From an uncultured Candidatus Melainabacteria bacterium (GTDB lineage: Bacteria > Cyanobacteriota > Vampirovibrionia > Gastranaerophilales > Gastranaerophilaceae), in NCBI GenBank assembly GCA_934757155.1, contig CAKVLI010000001.1, forward strand, positions 1-64,000: DNA of 64,000 bases, given 5' to 3'. Positions 34,942 through 43,087 of this stretch are shown in pieces. Below the pieces are notes generated by a model, which was given only the letters and a program-made list of their open reading frames with translations, did not search any database and had not been told where the DNA came from. Position numbers and translations under genes: made by a program. Position 1 is the first letter of the stretch. The number at the start of each line of letters is the position of its first letter.

Positions 34942-36179
34942 TGTTTTCTACGTTTGCCGGAATGATTATGGCTGCAAAAGTACATTTCAATCAAATGAAA
35001 TATCCTATTGTCAAAAAAAATGACAGGGGTGCTGCAGAATGTATTTATCAAAACAATGTCAATAAAATTGAAGTAACCGAAAAATACGAAAAAAGCAGGA
35101 TGCCTGAATCAGGCTATATGACAAGAGAAGAATACGAAGCAAAATCACGCGCAAAATCTAAAAAGGAAATCACCATTACAGAAGCTGATATTCCAAAAGA
35201 TTCAAACATGGTTTATGTTCCGCAAAAAACCTTCAAGCTTGTCAAATACAATGACCCGATCGGCAGCCCTGAGTTGAATTTGCCGAGAAAATTGAATTTT
35301 GACAGACAAATCAACGCGCAAGGAATAATCTCTGGCGACAAGACCATGCTCGTTTATCCTGCAGTATATTATTATGCACAAGCGGATTGCACCTCTTGCG
35401 ATTTGTTCCTAATCAAGCTTGACCCGTCTCTCAACGACACAGAAAAAGCTATGAGGGCGAATATTATTCAACGAGAGGAAACTCCACTTATTTCAACATC
35501 AAAAGATATTGAAACAAAATTTGTTTTCAGAACATTGACCCCTATTGATTTTTCCTGTGACAACAAAAAATTGATTGTAAAAGAAAAAATAGGCTACAGA
35601 CACGACGGAATTTGGCAAACAGACCTTTGGGTATACGATTTTGATAAAAAACAAGGTAAAAAACTACCCCAAATCCGCGATGCAATAATCAACTATTGGG
35701 CGAAAAATGAAGGTGTTGATTTTGAAGAAAATCGCTGGGATATTTACCCGATGGGCTTTGACGCGAATGACGATGACAGAGTTGTTGTATGCGCTTACGC
35801 TTACACCGGCGATGTGCCGAAATTCTTAGGCACTTGGAGTATTGATACAGAAGGTGAAAATTCCCGACTCGAATCTCTTGAGGGAGCAAGTATTCCTGTC
35901 TCAGTAATTGGCTACAGATTAGCAGAAGACTCTGTTAAAGACGCATCCGAAGTTGAGTTTGAAGCTCGTCAGGCTAAAAAACTGGAAAAAGCAAAAGAAG
36001 CACAAGCAAAAGAAGAAAAGAAGCTTGATGACAGAGTCAAAAGGCTGGAATATCAACGTAAAATCCACGAAATGGATATGGATGTTTACTACAAGCTTAG
36101 AGAACGCAAGCTTGAACAAAAGAACCTCAAAAAGGAATCAAAAGGCAATGCAAAAGAAAGTCTAACGGGCGCTCAATAG
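34941..36179 (+). CDS. hypothetical protein with beta-rich middle and coiled-coil tail
   Basis: GAGGG ten bases upstream and a TAATG overlap with the response regulator support ATG 34941 (412 aa). The first 90 residues are basic. Residues 95-330 are beta-rich with repeated D-x-x-(L/V)-x-V strands (SGDKTMLVYPAVYYYAQ, SCDNKKLIVKEKIG, DLWVYDFDKKQGKKLPQI), suggestive of a beta-propeller such as TolB/WD-like blades but not diagnostic. Residues 335-400 are a highly charged coiled coil. No signal peptide. Being last in a kinase-regulator operon, it may be an output or sensor component. It overlaps hisS at the 3' end by 18 bases. Confidence 0.55.
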   Translation: MFSTFAGMIMAAKVHFNQMKYPIVKKNDRGAAECIYQNNVNKIEVTEKYEKSRMPESGYMTREEYEAKSRAKSKKEITITEADIPKDSNMVYVPQKTFKLVKYNDPIGSPELNLPRKLNFDRQINAQGIISGDKTMLVYPAVYYYAQADCTSCDLFLIKLDPSLNDTEKAMRANIIQREETPLISTSKDIETKFVFRTLTPIDFSCDNKKLIVKEKIGYRHDGIWQTDLWVYDFDKKQGKKLPQIRDAIINYWAKNEGVDFEENRWDIYPMGFDANDDDRVVVCAYAYTGDVPKFLGTWSIDTEGENSRLESLEGASIPVSVIGYRLAEDSVKDASEVEFEARQAKKLEKAKEAQAKEEKKLDDRVKRLEYQRKIHEMDMDVYYKLRERKLEQKNLKKESKGNAKESLTGAQ

Positions 36180-37403
36180 AGAGTAAACTTCATCTCTTTT
36201 AACACTTTTTTGTTCAGAAGTTTCAAGATTTTTAACAGTTACTGTTCCTGCATCTATCTCATCTTCGCCTAAAATCAACGCATATTTTGCTGTTTTAGAA
36301 GCCTTTTCCAATTGTTTAACAAACTTTTTGTTAGTCAAATCCATTTCGCAAGAAATATTTTTAGCTCTGACTTCTTCTGCAAGCTTGATTGCATCTTTTG
36401 AAGAGTTTGAAACTATAAATACTTCTGTCTTTTCTTCCGGTTTTTCACCGATTAAAGAAGCCAGTCTTTCCATACCCATTGCAAAACCTACCGCAGGAGT
36501 GTCTTCACCGCCAAGATTACGAACCAAACTGTCATATCTTCCACCGCCACAAACAGCATTTTGCGAACCCAGATTGTTTGACTTAATTTCAAATACTGTT
36601 CTGTTATAATAGTCCAAACCTCTTACCAAAAGCTTGTTTATAGAATAATTGATATTTAATTCATCCAAATATCCTTTTAATTCTTCAAAGTGGTCAGAAC
36701 ATTCCTTACAAATGTAATCTGATTGAATAACCTCCTGAATTTCAGGTTTTGCATAAATTTCCTTGCACTCTTCAACTTTGCAATCCAAAAGTCTTAAAGG
36801 ATTTTTTTCATATCTTGCCTGACAATCAGGACAAAGCTGGCTCAAATACGGTTTCAAAACAGCTTTTAGTTTTGTTTTGAAAACTTCTCTGCATTCAGGA
36901 CAACCGAGCGAATTCAATTCCACGCTCAAATCATTCAAACCTAACGATTTAAGGTAATTAACCGCCATTAAAATAACTTCGGCATCACAGCTTGCCTGCT
37001 TAATTCCGAAAACCTCAATCCCAACTTGGTGAAATTGTCTTTGACGACCGGCTTGTGGACGTTCATATCTAAACATAGGACCTTTGTACCAAAGTTTAAC
37101 CGGAGCAGAAAGTCTGTGCATACCGTTTTCTATGAACGAACGTACAACTCCTGCGGTGTTTTCCGGTCGCAATGTTAATGAGCGTTCGCTTTTTTCAAAA
37201 GTGTACATTTCTTTGTTTACTATATCAGTGGTATCGCCCACCCCGCGTGCAAACAATTCAGTCGCTTCAAAAATCGGAGTACGAATTTCTTTCGCACCAT
37301 ATCTTGAAAAAATCTCTTCCGCATTGCGTTCCATCAAGTGCCAAACGCCCATATCTTGCGGTAAAATATCCTTTGTTCCTTTTTGTACTTTGATTATTGC
37401 CAT
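36162..37403 (-). CDS. hisS: histidyl-tRNA synthetase
   Basis: HisRS charges tRNA-His with histidine. Class II motifs are visible: motif 1 around ATELFARGVGDTTDIV, motif 2 in GPMFRYERPQAGRQRQFHQ, the histidine A-box (LVRGLDYYNRTVFE) and motif 3 (VGFAMGMERL). The anticodon-binding domain forms the last about 90 residues. 413 aa is the usual length. AAAGGA precedes ATG 37403. Convergent, with an 18-base overlap, to the gene at 34941. Confidence 0.97.
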   Translation of the reverse strand: MAIIKVQKGTKDILPQDMGVWHLMERNAEEIFSRYGAKEIRTPIFEATELFARGVGDTTDIVNKEMYTFEKSERSLTLRPENTAGVVRSFIENGMHRLSAPVKLWYKGPMFRYERPQAGRQRQFHQVGIEVFGIKQASCDAEVILMAVNYLKSLGLNDLSVELNSLGCPECREVFKTKLKAVLKPYLSQLCPDCQARYEKNPLRLLDCKVEECKEIYAKPEIQEVIQSDYICKECSDHFEELKGYLDELNINYSINKLLVRGLDYYNRTVFEIKSNNLGSQNAVCGGGRYDSLVRNLGGEDTPAVGFAMGMERLASLIGEKPEEKTEVFIVSNSSKDAIKLAEEVRAKNISCEMDLTNKKFVKQLEKASKTAKYALILGEDEIDAGTVTVKNLETSEQKSVKRDEVYSLLSAR

Positions 37404-37460
37404 AATATTAATTCCTTTATATAATTAATTGTACTATAAAAGTATTTGAGGGGATAATCT

Positions 37461-38306
37461 GTGATTAAATTTACAAAAATGCAAGGCTGCGGCAATGATT
37501 TTATAATAATCGACCACGAAGAAGCACTAAAAGCAGACATGCACAAGGATAAACTAGCGAAACTCATCTGTGACAGACATTTTGGAGTCGGTGCCGACGG
37601 ACTTATTATTCCAAACACAGAAGTAGAAGATGCCGACATCGGTTGGTTTTTCTACAACTCTGACGGCTCAACCGCTCAAATGTGCGGAAACGGAATGAGA
37701 TGTTTTGCAAAATATGTTCACGATAAAGGACTTGTCGACAAAAAAAGTTTTAGTGTAAAAACTCTTGCGGGGATTATCCAACCTGAAATATTAGAAGACG
37801 GCAGAGTTCGCGTTAATATGTCTTCACCGATTTTTGAAAGTGAAAAAATCCCGTTCTTACCTGCAAAAAATTTGAATTACAAAATAGCCGTCAGAAACAG
37901 AATTTTTGAAGGAAACGCCGTTTCTATGGGCAATCCGCACTTTGTAATCTTTGTAGATAAATCCGAAAATTTGCTTGAACTTGCTAAAAATTACGGACCT
38001 GAAATCGAAACAGCAGTTGAATTTCCTGAAAAAACTAACGTAGAATTTATCAAAATAAAATCTTATAAAAAAATTGAACTTTGCGTTTGGGAGCGCGGTT
38101 GTGGAATTACACTCGCCTGCGGAACCGGTGCTTGCGCAAGTGTTGTTGCGGGAATTATGAACGGTTATATCGAAAACAATGTCGATGTAGAACTCCTCGG
38201 CGGAATGGTAAATGTTGTTTGGAACGGCTCTCCGAACAAACCGCAAGGAGATGTTTTCCTGACCGGTCCTGCTGAATATGCTTTTGAAGGAGATTTTACT
38301 GTATAG
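37461..38306 (+). CDS. dapF: diaminopimelate epimerase
   Basis: DapF converts LL- to meso-diaminopimelate for peptidoglycan and lysine. Both catalytic cysteines are in their motifs: AQMCGNGMRCFAKY and GITLACGTGACAS. The N-terminus MIKFTKMQGCGNDFIIID is typical. The start is GTG 37461 with GAGGGG upstream. At 281 aa it is of normal length. The stop lies 17 bases before the acyltransferase start. Confidence 0.97.
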   Translation: MIKFTKMQGCGNDFIIIDHEEALKADMHKDKLAKLICDRHFGVGADGLIIPNTEVEDADIGWFFYNSDGSTAQMCGNGMRCFAKYVHDKGLVDKKSFSVKTLAGIIQPEILEDGRVRVNMSSPIFESEKIPFLPAKNLNYKIAVRNRIFEGNAVSMGNPHFVIFVDKSENLLELAKNYGPEIETAVEFPEKTNVEFIKIKSYKKIELCVWERGCGITLACGTGACASVVAGIMNGYIENNVDVELLGGMVNVVWNGSPNKPQGDVFLTGPAEYAFEGDFTV

Positions 38307-38322
38307 AGGAGACTTGAATCCT

Positions 38323-39411
38323 ATGGTTGAACAGAAAAAGACAAAGATTTTAAACTATATAAATGTATTTAGAGGACTTGCAATCCTACTCATAGTAGCC
38401 GGTCATTCTATGCAATTCGGCGAAATCGGAAGTTTTGCTCAAAGACTCTCTGTTGAAGTTTTTGCAGGTGGAACTGCTCTTTTCATATTCATTTCCGGAT
38501 TTTTATTCCAGCATTTGAGCGGAAAATACGAGTATAAAAACTATATGAAAAAGAAATGGACAAACGTTGTCCAACCTTACCTTTGGACAGCAATCCCAGG
38601 AATTTTGTTCTGCTTTCTGTTCCCAATCAGATACGGAAACGCATTTGACGGCTTAAACCCACTTCTGCAAATCCCTATGATGCTGTCAGTGGGTAGAGTT
38701 CATAACACTCCTGCTTGGTTTATCCCGATGATTATTTTGTTCTTTTTCTCCAGCTACGTACTTTTAAAAGCCGAGTCAAAAGGGATTTTATACAAACTTC
38801 TTCCGCTTTTATTCGCAATTACAGTAATTTTTCCACGCCAAGACGTTGATTATAATTCAGTAATGGGTTTATCATATACCGCTAAATATTTGGCTTATCT
38901 AAAATACGTATTGTTCGGTTATATCCATTTCTTCTCAATGTACGTATTTGGAATGTACTGTTCTGCTCATAAAGAAATCATAGACAAATTTTATAATTCA
39001 AGATGGCTTTATATTATAACAATGCTCGTGCTTGCAGGAGTTAATTTGTTCTCTCCATACACAAACGGAACCGTTTCAAAGATATTTTTAACAATAATCG
39101 TACTTGCATATTTGAAACACTATGACGAATGGTTAATCGCACACACTCGTCTAAATAAGGTTTTGGACGTTATTGCAAAATACAGTTTCGGAATATTTTT
39201 CGTTCACTGGTATTTGTTCTTTTTGTATAACCTAACTTTTGGTCTGCCAAACGTCATGCCTGTGGTTCATAACTACGCACTCACTTTTTTACTTGTGTTC
39301 GTAAGGTTTGTAAGTGTTTCCGCGTTGAGTATGTTGGTATTGTGGGCTGTAAAAACAATACTTCTCAAAATCAATCCGGACACCAATACTCGAAGCTTCA
39401 TAGGAGTTTAA
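38323..39411 (+). CDS. acyltransferase-3 family integral membrane protein
   Basis: AGAGGAGA upstream selects ATG 38323 (362 aa). The N-terminus has the family hallmark: N-V-F-R-G-L-A-I-L-L-I-V-A-G-H (R and the first His), then about ten membrane helices with the later FGIFFVHWYLFF segment. Acyltransferase-3 proteins move acyl groups (often acetyl or succinyl) onto extracytoplasmic polysaccharides. It is co-transcribed with dapF. Candidate targets are exopolysaccharide, LPS or peptidoglycan sugars; the sequence does not say which. Confidence 0.85.
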   Translation: MVEQKKTKILNYINVFRGLAILLIVAGHSMQFGEIGSFAQRLSVEVFAGGTALFIFISGFLFQHLSGKYEYKNYMKKKWTNVVQPYLWTAIPGILFCFLFPIRYGNAFDGLNPLLQIPMMLSVGRVHNTPAWFIPMIILFFFSSYVLLKAESKGILYKLLPLLFAITVIFPRQDVDYNSVMGLSYTAKYLAYLKYVLFGYIHFFSMYVFGMYCSAHKEIIDKFYNSRWLYIITMLVLAGVNLFSPYTNGTVSKIFLTIIVLAYLKHYDEWLIAHTRLNKVLDVIAKYSFGIFFVHWYLFFLYNLTFGLPNVMPVVHNYALTFLLVFVRFVSVSALSMLVLWAVKTILLKINPDTNTRSFIGV

Positions 39412-39493
39412 TCTTTAAATCTGTTTAATTTCAATATTTTTGTGTTAGCATAATATTATTCGGCATACCATAACATGTTGATTGGAGAAGATT

Positions 39494-40417
39494 ATGACCA
39501 CAAAAGAAGAATATTTAAAACTATACGATAAACCACTAAGCGAATTGCTTGAAATGGCGCATAAAGTCACAGAAGAAAATTTTGATAACACTGTCGAAGC
39601 TTGTAGTATTATTAGCGCAAAGACAGGTGAGTGTTCAGAGAATTGCAAGTATTGCGCTCAGAGCAAACACAATCACGCAAAAATTGATTGCCATCCGCTG
39701 CTTGATACTGAAACCGTTAAAAAAGCTGCCCTTAGTGCACGAGATAACGGCGCGACACGTTTTTGTATCGTAACTTCAGGACGCGCACCAAGCAAGAGCG
39801 ATTTTGAAAAAATCCTTGGGATGATTAAAGAAGTAGCTTCTATTGACGGAATTCACTGCTGCGCATCCCTCGGCTTATTAAACGAAGAGCAGATTCAACA
39901 AATTAAAGAAGCGGGAGTTGAAAGATATAACCACAACATCAACACTTCTGCAAATTATCACTCAAAAGTCTGCTCTACTCACAATTTTAATGACCGAGTA
40001 AACACGGTAAAAATGATTCAAAAACACGGAATGGAAGCCTGCACGGGTGTAATTATCGGGATGGGTGAATCCAGAGAAGACAGAATTGATATGGCATTGT
40101 CTTTGAAAGAAATCAACCCTAAAACAGTTCCGATAAACTTTTTAAACCCAATAAAAGGTACTCCGTTTGAAGATTTTGAAGACAAAATTGATGAAGAAGA
40201 AATCTTGAAAACAATATGTATCTTCAGACTAATCCTTCCGAAAGCAATGCTCAGATACGCAGGTGGAAGAACCACCCGTTTGAGCAAATTCAACCAAAAA
40301 CGAGGAATGATTGCGGGTATAAACTCCGTTCTTGTCGGAAATTACTTAACAACATCGGGCTCTGAAAGCACTGAAGACAAGAAGATGTGTAAAGAACTCG
40401 GATTAGTTCTTACATAA
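39494..40417 (+). CDS. bioB: biotin synthase
   Basis: BioB is a radical-SAM enzyme inserting sulfur into dethiobiotin. The radical-SAM motif C-x-x-x-C-x-x-C is present in GECSENCKYCAQS, and the auxiliary-cluster residues are placed as usual: the CCASLG and GMEACTG segments, and Arg in RYAGGR. GGAGAAG upstream favours ATG 39494 over one four codons before. 307 aa. No other biotin gene is nearby. The stop overlaps mnmA's by eight bases, convergently. Confidence 0.96.
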   Translation: MTTKEEYLKLYDKPLSELLEMAHKVTEENFDNTVEACSIISAKTGECSENCKYCAQSKHNHAKIDCHPLLDTETVKKAALSARDNGATRFCIVTSGRAPSKSDFEKILGMIKEVASIDGIHCCASLGLLNEEQIQQIKEAGVERYNHNINTSANYHSKVCSTHNFNDRVNTVKMIQKHGMEACTGVIIGMGESREDRIDMALSLKEINPKTVPINFLNPIKGTPFEDFEDKIDEEEILKTICIFRLILPKAMLRYAGGRTTRLSKFNQKRGMIAGINSVLVGNYLTTSGSESTEDKKMCKELGLVLT

Positions 40418-41477
40418 CTTTTTCTATAATTCCGCCTCCCAAAACAACGTCACCGTCATATAAAACGACGGATTGACCTATCGCGATAGATTTTTGAAGT
40501 TCGTCAAAGATGACTTCAATTCTATCGCCCTGCGGAATAACTGTAACTTCTGTCGGAATTTGTGTTGAGCGAATTTTTGCCTGTGCTTTTATCTCACCTT
40601 CAAAATTCTCCAGTCCAATCCAATTTAAGTTAGTCGCAACAAGGCTCTTTTTGAAAGTTTTATCTGCTTCACCAACAACAACCTCGTTTGTATCTTTTCT
40701 TAATTCCAAAACATAGAGAGGTTTTGTGGAAGAAACACCGATTCCTTTGCGCTGACCGATTGTATAGTTCCAAATTCCTTTGTGTTTACCAAGAATATTA
40801 CCCCCTGTATCCACAATATTACCTTCAACCTCTTTTATTCCAAGAAGTTCGTTATAATCTCCTGAATAGAAATCCTGACTGTCAGGTTTCTCAGCCGCAA
40901 TCAAACCCACATCCATAGCTATTTTTCGGATTTCATCCTTTGTATGTTCTCCAAGCGGTAGAATTATGTTTCTGAGCTGTTCTTGCTTTAATCTGTACAA
41001 GAAATAAGATTGGTCTTTTTTCGGGTCAATTCCGCGTTTAAGAATATAACGTCCGTCTTTTTCCTCGACTCGAGCATAATGTCCGGTTGCAAATTTATCA
41101 AACTCAATTCCGTTTTTTTTAGCAAGATGAGGCAAAACTCCGAATTTGACAAGCGAATTACACCAAATACAAGGGTTTGGCGTTCTGCCTTGGATGTATT
41201 CGGATTTAAAGTTCTCTAAAACAATTCGTTCGTATTCTTCTACACAATCAAAGACATAGTATGGAATATCTAATTGTGCTGCGATTTTGCGGGCTTCTTC
41301 AATATCTTCTTTCTCATCAGGACCGTAGCACGCGCCTTTATGTCCTGATTTCAAAGCCATTCCGTCCTTGCCCCAAATAGACATTGTAGCTCCGATAACT
41401 TCTTGTCCCTGATTTTTCAATATCAAAGCTGTTGTAGCGGAATCCACTCCGCCTGATAACCCGACTAAAATTTTCAT
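40410..41477 (-). CDS. mnmA: tRNA-specific 2-thiouridylase
   Basis: MnmA makes 2-thiouridine at wobble position 34 of tRNA-Lys, -Glu and -Gln. The PP-loop GLSGGVDSATTALIL starts the protein, and TGHYARVEE and WNYTIGQRKGIGV are present. The first catalytic Cys is in a CxxC (NPCIWCNSLVKFG), but where the second catalytic Cys is expected (DST-G-I-C-F-I in E. coli) this protein reads DSQDFYSGDY with no Cys. So the sulfur-transfer chemistry may use the CxxC pair or an Fe-S cluster. The gene overlaps nadA by four bases (ATGA). Confidence 0.94.
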   Translation of the reverse strand: MKILVGLSGGVDSATTALILKNQGQEVIGATMSIWGKDGMALKSGHKGACYGPDEKEDIEEARKIAAQLDIPYYVFDCVEEYERIVLENFKSEYIQGRTPNPCIWCNSLVKFGVLPHLAKKNGIEFDKFATGHYARVEEKDGRYILKRGIDPKKDQSYFLYRLKQEQLRNIILPLGEHTKDEIRKIAMDVGLIAAEKPDSQDFYSGDYNELLGIKEVEGNIVDTGGNILGKHKGIWNYTIGQRKGIGVSSTKPLYVLELRKDTNEVVVGEADKTFKKSLVATNLNWIGLENFEGEIKAQAKIRSTQIPTEVTVIPQGDRIEVIFDELQKSIAIGQSVVLYDGDVVLGGGIIEKVM

Positions 41478-42394
41478 ACCAATGACCCCAACATAGCTTC
41501 AATACAATTTTTTGCCTTATCAAAAACCTCTTGTTCAACATTAATTTCGTGTTCTTCATTTTCAAGCGAACATTTAATGTCTTCCAAACTGTTCCATTTC
41601 ATATTTTTGCAAACAATATCGTCTTTTATGAGATAAAACTCTTTGCCCCGGCCGTAGCGCAAACTATCTCTTTTAAGTCTGTCTACAACACCTTTTTCCG
41701 TTGCGATTACAAACTCTTTTTCATCACTGTTTTTCGCGTATTCCATAATGTCTTTTGTAGAACCCACGAAATCCGCGAGTTTTGACACTTCATAATGACA
41801 TTCCGGATGCGCGAGAATCTTCGCTTTCGGATGTTCTTGTCTTGCGTTTTCAATATCCTCAGGTCGAATTCTCAAGTGAGTCGGGCAAAATCCCGGATAA
41901 GTTATAACTTTGACTCCGTCGAGTTTGCTTTCAATCCACTTTCCTAAATATGTATCAGGTAAGAATAAAACTTCTTTTACGCGCAAACTTTTTACCACAT
42001 CCAAAGCATTTGAGCTTGTACAGCAGATATCGCACTCCGCTTTGACTTCCGCGGTTGAATTTATATAACAGACAGCCGGAGTATTCGGATGAGCGGATTT
42101 AAACTCTCTTAACTGCTCAACATTAATCATATCCGCCATAAAACAGCCTGATTTCGGGTTCGGAAGGAGAACTTTTTTCGTAGGATTAAGCAGCTTTGCG
42201 CTTTGCGCCATAAAATGAACTCCCGCAAAAACAATTATATCTGCATCTGTTTTCGCAGCCATTCTGCTTAAATAAAAAGAATCGCCTACATAATCCGCAA
42301 CCTCATCCACCTCAACTGGTTGATAACAATGCGCTAAAATAACCGCATTTTTCTTTTTCTTTAAATCATTAATTTCTTTTACTATATCTAACAT
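41474..42394 (-). CDS. nadA: quinolinate synthase A
   Basis: NadA condenses iminoaspartate with dihydroxyacetone phosphate to quinolinate, using a [4Fe-4S] cluster. Motifs: AVILAHCYQPVEVDEVADYVGDS near the start, VCYINSTAEVKAECD, TNA-like CTSSNALDVV, HPECHYEV and the C-terminal MKWNSLEDIKCSL; these contain the three cluster cysteines. 306 aa is the short form. No nadB or nadC is nearby. It is co-transcribed with mnmA. A weak TATAGC-like -10 lies just before ATG 42394. Confidence 0.96.
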   Translation of the reverse strand: MLDIVKEINDLKKKKNAVILAHCYQPVEVDEVADYVGDSFYLSRMAAKTDADIIVFAGVHFMAQSAKLLNPTKKVLLPNPKSGCFMADMINVEQLREFKSAHPNTPAVCYINSTAEVKAECDICCTSSNALDVVKSLRVKEVLFLPDTYLGKWIESKLDGVKVITYPGFCPTHLRIRPEDIENARQEHPKAKILAHPECHYEVSKLADFVGSTKDIMEYAKNSDEKEFVIATEKGVVDRLKRDSLRYGRGKEFYLIKDDIVCKNMKWNSLEDIKCSLENEEHEINVEQEVFDKAKNCIEAMLGSLV

Positions 42395-42471
42395 TTTTCG
42401 CTATACCTAAACATATTTATTTTATTTAAGTATAATCAAATTTTTAAGTCAAGTTTGATAACTGTTTTTTT

Positions 42472-42482
42472 TATGATATATT
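42472..42482 (+). promoter_or_regulatory. extended -10 promoter for a leaderless DtxR-type regulator
   Basis: TATGATATATT (TG-extended TATATT) ends seven bases before ATG 42490. No Shine-Dalgarno lies between. The predicted transcription start is the A of the ATG. Confidence 0.5.
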
Positions 42483-42489
42483 TCATTTT

Positions 42490-42996
42490 ATGAAAAAAGA
42501 ATTAACGGAAAGTCTTGAAAAATATCTTCTTGCGATTTATGAAATCGTGGACAAAAACCAAGCTGCCAGAGTAAAAGACGTTTCTAACCTCTTGAATATC
42601 GGTGGACCTGCGACATCTGACGCCGTGAAAACCCTCGCAGCAAGAGGATTTATCAACTATGTACCTTACGGAATAATCACCCTTACGACAAAAGGAAAGA
42701 AAACCGCAGAAGAAAAGATTTCAAGAACAAAAATTATTTCCAACTTTCTTGAAAAAGTTTTGATGCTGCCTGAGGACAAAATCGACGGTTACACAAACGA
42801 AATCGAATTTTCTATGTCCGAAGAAGTTTTAGACAGATTTGTTAAATTTCTCCATTTTATGGAAAGTTGCTCCTGCAAAGAACCGAAATGGGTTAAGAGT
42901 TACAAACATTACGCAAAATCAGGTGTTATGCAAGACAAGTGTTTAGAGTGTATAAAATCAGGCTCAACGTCTTGCTGTTCCGGCTGTTCAAAGTAA
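42490..42996 (+). CDS. DtxR/MntR-family metal-dependent regulator with Cys-rich tail
   Basis: The 168-aa protein has the DtxR winged helix (about 1-65: SLEKYLLAIYEIVDK, VKDVSNLLNI, AVKTLAARGFINY) and dimerisation domain (about 70-130). Normal metal ligands are altered: the His expected at the start of the dimerisation helix (R-H-x-x-x) is Thr-Lys here (SRTKIISNFLEKVL). The C-terminal 45 residues hold seven Cys (SCSCK, KCLEC, SCCSGC), which could bind zinc, iron or an Fe-S cluster. DtxR homologues with a Cys-rich tail occur in anaerobes near iron-uptake genes, by my recollection. None lies here. Divergent from nadA. Confidence 0.85.
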   Translation: MKKELTESLEKYLLAIYEIVDKNQAARVKDVSNLLNIGGPATSDAVKTLAARGFINYVPYGIITLTTKGKKTAEEKISRTKIISNFLEKVLMLPEDKIDGYTNEIEFSMSEEVLDRFVKFLHFMESCSCKEPKWVKSYKHYAKSGVMQDKCLECIKSGSTSCCSGCSK

Positions 42997-43087
42997 ATTT
43001 TATTTTTCTTCAAAAAAGGGCTTGCCTTAGAGTTACTATCAAGCTATATAATAATTAAGTGCTTAGAAAAAAGAAGGAGAAAAATTT

